A stretch of 29,595 nt of DNA from CAYOUV01 sp964407265 (GTDB lineage: Bacteria; Chloroflexota; Anaerolineae; Anaerolineales; Villigracilaceae): the NCBI GenBank assembly GCA_964407265.1, contig CAYOUV010000041.1:1-29595 (forward strand), written 5' to 3'. A model generated the notes under the pieces. It did not search any database and was not told the origin of the DNA. It was given only the letters and a program-made list of their open reading frames with translations. Below, one piece after another: positions 15,395-23,439 of the stretch (position 1 is its first letter; each line of letters begins with the position of its first letter). Made by a program: the position numbers and the translations under genes.

Positions 15395-16789
15395 CTACCT
15401 TTTCTGTAAACCGGCCAACACATCAGCGCTAACGCGGTCGGCATCTCCGGCGGATAAGACCAATAAAATGTCACCGGAATGAAGGTTTTCAAGAAGATAA
15501 TTGCTGACTTCCGAAAGATCGGAGATGAAATGGACCGAGGCATGTTTTGTCGCCAGTGCGACTTCTTCGCTTGAAAATTTTTGTTTTGCTTCCCGCGCCG
15601 CATAAACTTCGGTGACGATGACTTCGTCGGCATCCTTGAAGGAACGTGTGAACTCTTCAAAAAGTGCTTTCGTGCGTGAATAAGTGTGGGGCTGCCAGAC
15701 AGCCCAGATGCGTGCTTCGGGATAGCGCGCGCGCGCTGCGGCCAATGTAGCGCGAATTTCAGTTGGGTGATGGGCATAGTCGTCTATCACCGTCATATTG
15801 CTGACCTGGCCACGAACCTCAAAGCGGCGACCGGTACCGGTGAAATCCTCAAGAGCTTTGGTGGCCTTTTCCAGTGGCAAGTCGAGCATTCCGACTACCG
15901 CGAGCACGGCCAGTGCGTTGGAGACGTTGTGCTCGCCGGGAACTTGCAGCGAAGCCTTTACCGTTTTTAAACCAGGTTGCTGCACGTTGGTGATGGCTTC
16001 AAAGTCAAAGCCGCCGCGTTGGTTGGGCTTGACGCTGCGTCCCAAAATCCACAGAGGTGTGTTAATGGTAATCTCGCCCTTGATGCTGTAGGCGATCGTT
16101 CTAAGCCCGGAACGGCGGGCCCGGTTGAGCATGATCGAAGCGCCGGCATTCTCGGCGCACCCGATCAGTGTTCCGCTGGCGGGAAGCAGGTCAACGAAAG
16201 CTTCGAATGCGCCAAGCATGTCCATCATAGTCGGGTAGAGATCAGGATGATCGTGTTCTACATTGGTAATGATCTCGATGCGTGGTTTTAATCCCAGGAA
16301 CATGCGGTCGTATTCGTCAGCCTCGATGACGAAAGATTTCCCTTTACCGGCACGTGCGTTGACGCCCAGATTGTTCAGCACACCGCCAACGATGAAGGAA
16401 GGGTCTTGCTCCAATTGGGTCAGCGTCCAGGCCAGCATGGCGGTTGTGGTGGTCTTACCGTGCGTCCCGGCGATGGCAATGCCGAGCTTGTTGCTCATGA
16501 GCTGGCCGAGGAAGTCAGCCCGCTTGAAGAGGGGGATACCGGCTGCTTTGGCAGCTTGAACTTCAGGATTGTCTTCCGGAATAGCAGATGAACGGATCAC
16601 CCAGTCGGCACCCTGGATCAGGGCCGGGTCGTGTCCGATGTGAATTACGGCCCCGGCAGTTTGCAGATCGGCTGCAAATGAGGACATCGCCTGGTCAGAA
16701 CCCGTGACCGTATAACCGCTCTCCAGAAGGAGACGGGCGATTGCGGAAAGTCCGCTGCCCCCGATGCCGATGAAGTGTACGTTTGTCAT
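15395..16789 (-). CDS. murC: UDP-N-acetylmuramate--L-alanine ligase MurC
   Basis: A 464-residue Mur ligase that adds L-Ala to UDP-MurNAc, the first step of the stem peptide. The N-terminal UDP-binding domain begins HFIGIGGSGLSAIARLL. The ATP loop GTHGKTTTT is at residues 108-116, EADEYDRMFL carries the metal-binding Glu, and VEHDHPDLY and DDYAHHPTEI are characteristic of MurC rather than MurD, E or F. The C-terminal domain includes QPHTYSRTK. Complete and of normal length. It begins four bases after the cvpA-like gene and is followed by the 63-residue unknown gene. Confidence 0.97.
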   Translation of the reverse strand: MTNVHFIGIGGSGLSAIARLLLESGYTVTGSDQAMSSFAADLQTAGAVIHIGHDPALIQGADWVIRSSAIPEDNPEVQAAKAAGIPLFKRADFLGQLMSNKLGIAIAGTHGKTTTTAMLAWTLTQLEQDPSFIVGGVLNNLGVNARAGKGKSFVIEADEYDRMFLGLKPRIEIITNVEHDHPDLYPTMMDMLGAFEAFVDLLPASGTLIGCAENAGASIMLNRARRSGLRTIAYSIKGEITINTPLWILGRSVKPNQRGGFDFEAITNVQQPGLKTVKASLQVPGEHNVSNALAVLAVVGMLDLPLEKATKALEDFTGTGRRFEVRGQVSNMTVIDDYAHHPTEIRATLAAARARYPEARIWAVWQPHTYSRTKALFEEFTRSFKDADEVIVTEVYAAREAKQKFSSEEVALATKHASVHFISDLSEVSNYLLENLHSGDILLVLSAGDADRVSADVLAGLQKR

Positions 16790-16793
16790 AGTT

Positions 16794-17363
16794 TTAGATG
16801 TATACGATTATCACAAAGATGAAGGCTATGATGACGGCGAAATAAATGAGCGGCACACCCAAAAGCCGCGGAGGGAGCAAAGCGATGATTTTTGAGGCCG
16901 CGTCAACCACTTGCGGAGAAGCAGCTGTAGCAGGATCGGTAATGGATGGAAACGGGTAGTGTGCCTGGAACATAAAGAACCACAATGACCCGACGACCAG
17001 ATAACCGTTGATCCCGCCCAGAACGAAGCCGAGCAGGGTATCCTGCAGGCGTTCGCGTGCTGCGCGTGACGTGAGCCGTGGCAGGTTGGCGGTCTGGTAA
17101 CCAAAGAAGACCAGCACGATCAAGACGATTGCGCGCACCCAAAACAGGGATGCACTTTGATCGGTGGGAGTGGTAACCTTGGGATCGAGTGCAACGATTG
17201 CCATGTCCTTGATGAAAGGCATGTACTGTTCCATCAATTTGCTGAAAGCCAGTGAAAGAATGACGCTGAAAGAGACCAGTAATTCCCTGGCCCAGCCGCG
17301 CATCGCTCCGATGACGGCGAATAGAAGAACGAATAACCAGAATACAAACGGCAAACTAACCAT
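16794..17363 (-). CDS. CvpA family membrane protein
   Basis: A 189-residue protein with four to five hydrophobic segments (about 5-20, 27-45, 75-95, 112-132, 168-189). The N-terminal GAMRGWARELL and the segment LQDTLLGFVLGGINGYLVVG match the CvpA family (named for colicin V production), a group of inner-membrane proteins with no settled biochemical role; in some bacteria its loss disturbs envelope stress resistance. Here it is placed between murG (three-base gap) and murC (four-base gap), which ties it to cell-wall synthesis by location only. Family assignment is by pattern, moderately sure. Confidence 0.75.
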   Translation of the reverse strand: MVSLPFVFWLFVLLFAVIGAMRGWARELLVSFSVILSLAFSKLMEQYMPFIKDMAIVALDPKVTTPTDQSASLFWVRAIVLIVLVFFGYQTANLPRLTSRAARERLQDTLLGFVLGGINGYLVVGSLWFFMFQAHYPFPSITDPATAASPQVVDAASKIIALLPPRLLGVPLIYFAVIIAFIFVIIVYI

Positions 17364-17366
17364 TGG

Positions 17367-18455
17367 TTATCTCTTTCCTGCCAGAGTGAACAACTGCTCT
17401 CCGATGGCCTGCGCAGCTTGCGGATGAGCCAATTGTTTCATCGCGTTGCGCATGGCCTGCAATTTGACGGGATTTGCAAGCAAATCCTGCACGGTGGGGA
17501 AAAGCGCCTCCTTCAAACTGGCATCTTCCAGGGTGATGGCTGCGCCGCGTTGCGCCAGATAGTCCGCGTTTACTTTTTGATAGCGCCAGGCATGTGGGTA
17601 GGGGACCAGTATGGCGGGCAAACCGAAAAGCGGGAATTCACCAAGTGTGGACGCCCCGGCTCGCGATACCACCAGGTCTGCAGCAGCCAGCGCAGCACCC
17701 ATATCTTCGTGCAGGTAAGCAAAGGCGCGGTAGCGGCTGGTTAACCTCTGCGGTAGTGCCTTTAACGAGGTTTGGATTTCGGGCCAATCTAGCCTGCCGC
17801 TGATGTGGATGATTTGCGTCTTTTCAAGCAGCGCTGTGCGGTTTGCCAGAAGGGCCTGATTGAGAGAGCGAGCGCCTTTGCTGCCGCCGAAGACCAGCAG
17901 GACAGGAAGTTCGTCAGAAAGCTTGAAATGCTTGCGGGCGGTCATGCGCTCCCAGATGCTCAAGTCAGAGCGGACGGGATAACCGGTCACAACCAGTTGG
18001 CTGTGGTTGGGGAAGAATCGCTGCGAAGATTCGGCTGTGAGAGCGATGCGGTCAGCGAAGCCTGCCAGGGATTTGAGCGCCAGACCTGGTTCGATGTCCG
18101 GGACGTAAAGCAGGGTCGGTACACGCCAACCGGCCAATGCCATTGGAACGGCCACGTACCCGCCAGTCAAGAAGAGCACGTCCGGCTTGAACTGCTGCAG
18201 GATGCGCCGCGAGGCCAGTACGCCGCGACTTAGCCTGGTCAGGTTGCCGGGCATTTGCTTTAGCCCGACACCATGCAAACCGGCTGCCGGGATGCTTGCA
18301 AAGGGTATATCCTGACGCTGGACTAAATCAGCTTCCATGCCACCTTCTCCACCGATCCACAAAACATCGGTAACCTTATCTTTCACGGCCTGCAGAACGG
18401 CGAGGGCGGGAAACACGCCGCCTCCGGTCCCGCCGGCGCAAATCAATAGCCGCAC
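17367..18455 (-). CDS. murG: UDP-GlcNAc--MurNAc-pentapeptide-lipid glycosyltransferase MurG
   Basis: A GT-B glycosyltransferase (about 362 residues) that makes lipid II from lipid I on the inner membrane face. The first Gly-rich loop is GGTGGGVFPAL, where nearly all described MurG proteins have His in GGTGGH; the DNA reads GGAGGCGGC, so Gly is certain. The second loop LTGGYVAVPMALAG and the UDP-GlcNAc site SRAGASTLGEFPLFGLPAILVPYP (conserved Glu in GE) are normal. I chose the GTG at 18455, which gives the usual seven residues before GGTGG and follows GGAG at eight bases. An ATG at 18482 would add nine residues and also has an AGGA site. Either start lies inside the 3' end of ftsW. Confidence 0.92.
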   Translation of the reverse strand: MRLLICAGGTGGGVFPALAVLQAVKDKVTDVLWIGGEGGMEADLVQRQDIPFASIPAAGLHGVGLKQMPGNLTRLSRGVLASRRILQQFKPDVLFLTGGYVAVPMALAGWRVPTLLYVPDIEPGLALKSLAGFADRIALTAESSQRFFPNHSQLVVTGYPVRSDLSIWERMTARKHFKLSDELPVLLVFGGSKGARSLNQALLANRTALLEKTQIIHISGRLDWPEIQTSLKALPQRLTSRYRAFAYLHEDMGAALAAADLVVSRAGASTLGEFPLFGLPAILVPYPHAWRYQKVNADYLAQRGAAITLEDASLKEALFPTVQDLLANPVKLQAMRNAMKQLAHPQAAQAIGEQLFTLAGKR

Positions 18456-19647
18456 CGTAGGTACTCCGATCTTCGTTATCATCGCCGGTCCTGGGGCTTC
18501 CGCCCTGACGGGAGATGTTCATCAAAATGCCAATAGCTGCCAGGGAGGCAGTCAGATTTGAGCCGCCAGCGCTGATGAAAGGCAGGGCATTACCTGCAAA
18601 AGGCAACAATCCAACCATGACCGTCATGTTGATGGTTGCTTCCAGACCGATCCAGAGAGTCAGACCGGAAGCCAGCAGCGTACCGAGCATATCCGGAGCC
18701 CGGCGGGCGATAACCAGCCCACGCCAGACCAGCACAGCGTACATGCCGATCACCAGTAAAGCGCCAAAGAGTCCCAGTTCCTCGACGATGACAGCGAAAA
18801 TACTGTCAGTTGGCGGGACGGGCAGGCCGGTCAGCTTGGTATTGGCGCGACCGATGCCGACCCCGAACCATCCGCCCTTGACGATGGCTTCCAGCGAGCG
18901 GCGGACGTGATAGGACGCCTGGCTCGGGTCTTTGATGCCAGCCCAGAAAGAACTGACGCGTTCCTGGCCGGTTTGGCTGATTTGGACCACGATCCAACCG
19001 GCGACGATGGCTGCCAACAGCAGGAACACGATCTGCCGCATGTCGCCGCCTGCCAGGAAGAATAGCAGTCCACCCAGGATCAAGACTGTAGCGGCGGCGC
19101 TCAAGTCAGGTTGCAGATAGATCAAACCACCCACAATACCCAGGATGACGCCCAGCGGGACCAGGCCCAGTTGCACGTCGTGGATCTGGTCGCGTTTGGC
19201 GTACAACCATACTGCCAGATAGATGATGGTGACCAATTTGGCCAACTCGGAAGGCTGGATCGAACCTTCGTAGAAGGTACGCGCAGCCCCCAGGCGGATT
19301 TCATTCATAAAGAGAACGCCTAACAGAAGCGCGATGGTCAGAAGGATGGCTGGCACCGATAGATTGCGCCAGTAGTGGTAGTCGATGCGAGTGAGCACGA
19401 AGGCAGTCAGCACGCCCAATCCCAGCCATAATAATTGGCGGACGAACATATGCGACGCCGAGCCGTAGATCTGGAAGGAAAAATCCCAGGAGGCTGAATA
19501 CAGCATTAGCAAGCCGAAGACTACGATGGCAATCACTGCCAGCAGCAAGATGACATCGCCTCCACCGCGCAAAGCGGTTGTGCGCTGCTTGGCGCTGCCG
19601 GGTGTCGTCCGGTACGACTGTCGTTTTACGAAAGTTCCAGTACCCAT
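18376..19647 (-). CDS. ftsW: Septal peptidoglycan glycosyltransferase FtsW (SEDS family)
   Basis: A 423-residue polytopic protein with about ten membrane segments that polymerises lipid II at the septum together with FtsI. SEDS motifs are present: GSIQPSELAKL, LQPDLSAA, a conserved Asp in PPTDSIFAVIVEELG, and the C-terminal FISAGGSNL. Its last 26 codons lie inside murG in another frame and encode a strongly basic tail in which 12 of the last 20 residues are Arg. The start overlaps the 3' end of murD by 22 bases. RodA is less likely because of the position between murD and murG. Confidence 0.95.
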   Translation of the reverse strand: MGTGTFVKRQSYRTTPGSAKQRTTALRGGGDVILLLAVIAIVVFGLLMLYSASWDFSFQIYGSASHMFVRQLLWLGLGVLTAFVLTRIDYHYWRNLSVPAILLTIALLLGVLFMNEIRLGAARTFYEGSIQPSELAKLVTIIYLAVWLYAKRDQIHDVQLGLVPLGVILGIVGGLIYLQPDLSAAATVLILGGLLFFLAGGDMRQIVFLLLAAIVAGWIVVQISQTGQERVSSFWAGIKDPSQASYHVRRSLEAIVKGGWFGVGIGRANTKLTGLPVPPTDSIFAVIVEELGLFGALLVIGMYAVLVWRGLVIARRAPDMLGTLLASGLTLWIGLEATINMTVMVGLLPFAGNALPFISAGGSNLTASLAAIGILMNISRQGGSPRTGDDNEDRSTYGAAIDLRRRDRRRRVSRPRRSAGRER

Positions 19648-21014
19648 GTTCTAAAGCTTTCTCCGCGCTCTTCAAAGTCGCGAAACTCGTCGAAACTTGT
19701 GCCGCCCGGCGAAAATAGAACGATATCGCCCGGCTCAACAATTCTGGCAGCTAACTCAACCGCGTCCTTTAAACCCTTACAACGGTTGATGCTGAATGGT
19801 CGTTTCCCGTCCCGGACAGACCCAAGCGCAGCCGCAATTTTCTCGGCAGCCTCGCCGAATAGTACGACATGATCCACGCGACTATGCACCATTTCGGCCA
19901 GATCCTCCCAGGGCAGGTTTTTATCCCGCCCGCCGAGCAGTAAAACCAGTGGTTCCTTGAAGGAGCGGATAGCTGCCATGGTCCGCTCGGGAGCGGTGGC
20001 GATCGAGTCGTTGTACCACACGCTACCCTTCCACTCGCGGACAAACTCCAACCGGTGAGGCACACCCCGGAATTCTTGGATGGCAGCCAGCATAGAATCC
20101 AACGGAAAACCAGCGGCAAAACCAATCGCACAGGCAGCCAGCACGTTCATGCGGTTGTGTTCGCCGCGCAGATGAATGGCATCCTCAAGCATGAGTGGGA
20201 TGTCCACATTTTTCTCGCGCAGGTAAAGATGGCTTGCCTGTATGAACGTGCCTTCTTCTGATTCGTCGATCTGTCTGAAACCGAAGGAGATTAACCGGCC
20301 TTGTACTTTATCGCGTAAATTCCACGAGCCTGCGTCATCGCGGCACAGGACGGCAGTATCTTCCGGCCTCTGGAATTCCAGAATTCGTGCCTTGGCAGCG
20401 GTATAAGCTTCCATCGTGTTGTGCCGATCCAGGTGGTTGGGGGTAATGTTCAGCACGACTGCGATTTGTGGAGAGATGCTCATCTGTTCCAACTGGAAGC
20501 TCGAAATTTCCATGATCGCCAGATCGTCGACTTTCATGTCATCCACATAATTAATCAGCGGATCCCCGATGTTGCCGCCAATCCAGACGTTCGTCGATTG
20601 CGCTTCGAAAGCTTCCTGAGCCATGTGGCCAACCAGACTGGTTGTGGTGGTTTTGCCGGCTGACCCGGTAATACCGATCGTTTTGCAGGGCACGGCCTGC
20701 AGAAAAATCTGTGTGTCGTTCGAGAGCGGGATTCCGCGGCGTTGTGCCTCGATCACGATCGGAATATTTAATGGGATCCCGCCGGAGAGGCAGAGCAGAT
20801 CCGCCTCGTCCAACATCTCAAGCGGATGTCCGCCAGTGATCCAATTTACATTCAAATCCATCAAGGCAGCCTGGGCGGCGCGTAAATCCTCGATGGAACG
20901 GCGGTCGTTTAGGGTCACCTGAGCGCCGTGGCGGACCAGATAACGCGCCAGAGCCTGTCCCTGACGGGCAGCTCCGATGATTACCACGCGTTTTCCGGTC
21001 AAATTATTCATCAT
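19626..21014 (-). CDS. murD: UDP-N-acetylmuramoyl-L-alanine--D-glutamate ligase MurD
   Basis: A 462-residue Mur ligase that adds D-Glu to UDP-MurNAc-L-Ala. N-terminal Rossmann-like motif VVIIGAARQGQALARYL, ATP loop GSAGKTTTT (117-125), ISSFQLE carrying the metal-binding region, and NITPNHLDRHNTMEAYTAAK, which is typical of MurD. The C-terminal domain contains FSPGGTSFDEFRDFEERGESF, the usual MurD ending. The ATG overlaps the mraY stop by one base (TAATG); a second ATG follows directly, so the protein may begin one codon later. The 3' end overlaps ftsW by 22 bases. Confidence 0.97.
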   Translation of the reverse strand: MMNNLTGKRVVIIGAARQGQALARYLVRHGAQVTLNDRRSIEDLRAAQAALMDLNVNWITGGHPLEMLDEADLLCLSGGIPLNIPIVIEAQRRGIPLSNDTQIFLQAVPCKTIGITGSAGKTTTTSLVGHMAQEAFEAQSTNVWIGGNIGDPLINYVDDMKVDDLAIMEISSFQLEQMSISPQIAVVLNITPNHLDRHNTMEAYTAAKARILEFQRPEDTAVLCRDDAGSWNLRDKVQGRLISFGFRQIDESEEGTFIQASHLYLREKNVDIPLMLEDAIHLRGEHNRMNVLAACAIGFAAGFPLDSMLAAIQEFRGVPHRLEFVREWKGSVWYNDSIATAPERTMAAIRSFKEPLVLLLGGRDKNLPWEDLAEMVHSRVDHVVLFGEAAEKIAAALGSVRDGKRPFSINRCKGLKDAVELAARIVEPGDIVLFSPGGTSFDEFRDFEERGESFRTWVLELS

Positions 21015-22012
21015 TACACCAATGCCAATCCGATGCCAAGCATGGCAACCAGCAGGCTGATCAGCCAGAAGCGCTGCACGATCTGGGTTTCGCTCCAGCC
21101 AAGCAGCTCGAAATGGTGATGCAGCGGAGCCATCTTAAACAACCGGCGTCCTTTGGTCAGTTTGAAGAAGCTGACCTGCAAAATTACACTCAAGACTTCG
21201 CTGACTGGAATGATGGTAATCAGCGGTAATAATGCCCATTGTCCGGTCATCAAGGCGACCACAGCCAGGGTCGCGCCCAGTGAAAGTGAACCGGTATCGC
21301 CCATGAACAGCTGGGCTGGGTGGACGTTGAACCATAAAAATCCGAACAATGCCCCGACTACTGTGAAACAGAAACGACCCAGGAAAACCTGTCCCTGCAG
21401 CATGGCGATCCCGCCGTAAGCAGCGAAGGCAGTGGCCGAGATCAACCCGGCCAGCCCGTCCAGTCCGTCGGTGAAGTTGATGGCGTTGGATTCACTGACG
21501 ATGATAAAGGCTGCAATCGGAACGTACCAGACGCCCAGTCCGATCATGCCTTTGACACCCGGAATGAAGAGATCGGGCGAGTCAAGCAGATATTTCAAGG
21601 CCCAGGCAATGACCAGTGCAAAAAGCACCTGCACGGCAAATTTAGTTCGGGCGCGCATGCCTTGTGCCCGCCGTGACCCGCGCATGCCTTCCCAATCATC
21701 GATCGCACCCAGGGTGGCATAGGCAATCATGACCAGCAGTGGCAGCAGCACCGAGCGCCCAATGATGTTTTGTTGGAATCCGATCAGTGAAACGGCATTT
21801 AGCAGCCCGGTCAACAGCAGCACAGGCAGGATGATCATCACGCCGCCCATGGTAGGCGTTCCCATCTTGTTGAAGTGCCGGTCTGGACCTTCCACGCGGA
21901 TCAGCTTTCCGATCTTGAAGTAACGCAAGACGCGCAACAGCGGACCACCCCAAATGACGGTCAACATGAAACTCAAGCCGGCCAGGCTCAGCGCAAGGGT
22001 GCTGTCTTTCAT
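21014..22012 (-). CDS. mraY: Phospho-MurNAc-pentapeptide-transferase MraY
   Basis: A 332-residue membrane enzyme with about ten helices that transfers phospho-MurNAc-pentapeptide to undecaprenyl phosphate to make lipid I. Seen: GTPTMGGV (51-58), the Asp pair in AIDDWEG (105-106), NAINFTDGLDG (176-186) with the catalytic-site Asp residues, the MGDTGSLSLG loop near 238, and the C-terminal PLHHHFELLGWSE. All hallmark positions are intact. The ATG overlaps the murF stop by four bases (ATGA), so translation is probably coupled. Confidence 0.97.
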   Translation of the reverse strand: MKDSTLALSLAGLSFMLTVIWGGPLLRVLRYFKIGKLIRVEGPDRHFNKMGTPTMGGVMIILPVLLLTGLLNAVSLIGFQQNIIGRSVLLPLLVMIAYATLGAIDDWEGMRGSRRAQGMRARTKFAVQVLFALVIAWALKYLLDSPDLFIPGVKGMIGLGVWYVPIAAFIIVSESNAINFTDGLDGLAGLISATAFAAYGGIAMLQGQVFLGRFCFTVVGALFGFLWFNVHPAQLFMGDTGSLSLGATLAVVALMTGQWALLPLITIIPVSEVLSVILQVSFFKLTKGRRLFKMAPLHHHFELLGWSETQIVQRFWLISLLVAMLGIGLALV

Positions 22013-23433
22013 CTGGACTCTACCTCCAGCGCAGAAACAATGCGGTCCATGCGCAGGCCATGCGAGCCTTTGATCAATACGGCATCGTTATTACTTATGT
22101 TTTTGTTCAACCAATCAACCACTTCATCTACGCCTTCGAACTCGATGATCGAGGTTTTCTTCATGCCGGACTTGCGGGCGGCTTCAGCGATGACATGGGC
22201 ACGCTCGCCAAGCGTGATCAGGATGTCGGCGATCTCGGAAGCACGCACGCCAACCAGCTCGTGGCCCTGGCGTTCGTACTGTCCAAGCTCGAGCATGTCA
22301 CCCAGCACTGCAATTTTGCGCCCGTCCAATTCCTCCAGCAGATTGAGGGCCGCTAACGTGGATTCGGGTGAGGCGTTGTATGTGTCATCAAGCAGCATAG
22401 CGCCGTTTTCGCTGCGGACAGCGACCAGCCGCAGTTGGGTATGTCCCTGGCTCAGGCCGTCGAAGATTTCCTGCCAGGTTAGGCCTTCCACCAGGCCAAC
22501 GGCAGCCGCTCTCAGCGCGGTGTGCACCGAATGACGTCCGATCAGTGGGACGCGAACAAACAAGGTTTCATTGCGATAATGCAGCCGGAAGCGGATCCCA
22601 TCCAAACCCAGACCGGTGATCTCGTCTGCCCATAGATCGGAATCGGGGGTCAGACCGTAAAAGAAGACCTGCGCGCTCGTTTTTTCTGCCATCTTCCGAA
22701 CCCAGGTGTCGTCGTAGTTCAAAATAGCGATGCCGTCCGGGGAGGGGGGCAGGGCTTGCACCAATTCGGATTTGCCGCGAAAAATTGCCTCCTGCGAGCC
22801 GGCCCGCTCAGCATGGACCGTGCCGATGTTGGTTACCACACCCACCTGTGGCAGGGCAATGTCGCATAACAACGCAATTTCGCCGGGAAGATAAAAACCC
22901 ATTTCCAGCACGGCACGCTGGTAACCTGAACCCAGACGTAAAATGGTTAATGGCAATCCAATTTCGTTGTTGAGATTGCCAGGGTTTTTCAATGTGTGGT
23001 AACGCTGACTGAGCACTTCGGCGATCAACTCTTTGGTTGTTGATTTGCCAACGCTGCCGGTGATGCCAATCACGCGCAGGTCCAACTTGCGACGCCAGAA
23101 GCGGGCAATTTTCTGCAAAGCCGAAAGTGTGTTGTCGACCCGCAGGCAAAGTGGCGGAGCCAGGGAGATGGTGAGCTTATCCTGCAGTGCGTCGCGTAAA
23201 TCCAGGACCGGGAAATCGTTTGAAACTTCATGTTCGATCAAGGCAAAGGATGCGCCGCGTCCGAAGGCGTCCTTGATGTAATCGTGGCCATCTGTGTGTT
23301 CGCCTCTCATGGCAACAAACAGCGCGCCAGGGATGACCTGTCGCGAGTCGACTGACGCCTCGGTGATGACTGTGGTAGCCGTCTCCAAGCGAACGTTTGT
23401 CAGGGCTTCGATTGCATCTGCCAATATCAGCAT
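22009..23433 (-). CDS. murF: UDP-MurNAc-tripeptide--D-alanyl-D-alanine ligase MurF
   Basis: A 474-residue Mur ligase that adds D-Ala-D-Ala, the product of Ddl, to UDP-MurNAc-tripeptide. N-terminal DSRQVIPGALFVAMRGEHTDGHDYI is the MurE/F-type substrate domain; the ATP loop is GSVGKSTTK (126-134). NLNNEIGLPLTIL and MGFYLPGEIALL identify MurF rather than MurE, as does DDTYNASPES in the C-terminal part. It begins six bases after ftsI and overlaps mraY by ATGA. MurE, normally found just before MurF, is not present here. Confidence 0.96.
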   Translation of the reverse strand: MLILADAIEALTNVRLETATTVITEASVDSRQVIPGALFVAMRGEHTDGHDYIKDAFGRGASFALIEHEVSNDFPVLDLRDALQDKLTISLAPPLCLRVDNTLSALQKIARFWRRKLDLRVIGITGSVGKSTTKELIAEVLSQRYHTLKNPGNLNNEIGLPLTILRLGSGYQRAVLEMGFYLPGEIALLCDIALPQVGVVTNIGTVHAERAGSQEAIFRGKSELVQALPPSPDGIAILNYDDTWVRKMAEKTSAQVFFYGLTPDSDLWADEITGLGLDGIRFRLHYRNETLFVRVPLIGRHSVHTALRAAAVGLVEGLTWQEIFDGLSQGHTQLRLVAVRSENGAMLLDDTYNASPESTLAALNLLEELDGRKIAVLGDMLELGQYERQGHELVGVRASEIADILITLGERAHVIAEAARKSGMKKTSIIEFEGVDEVVDWLNKNISNNDAVLIKGSHGLRMDRIVSALEVESR

Positions 23434-23439
23434 CGGTTC

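Noticed and set aside
18376..18482. Frameshift or pseudogene at the ftsW-murG junction
   Set aside because: Both proteins are complete in their conserved parts and each frame has a proper stop or start, so overlap explains the data without an error. It stays as a finding.
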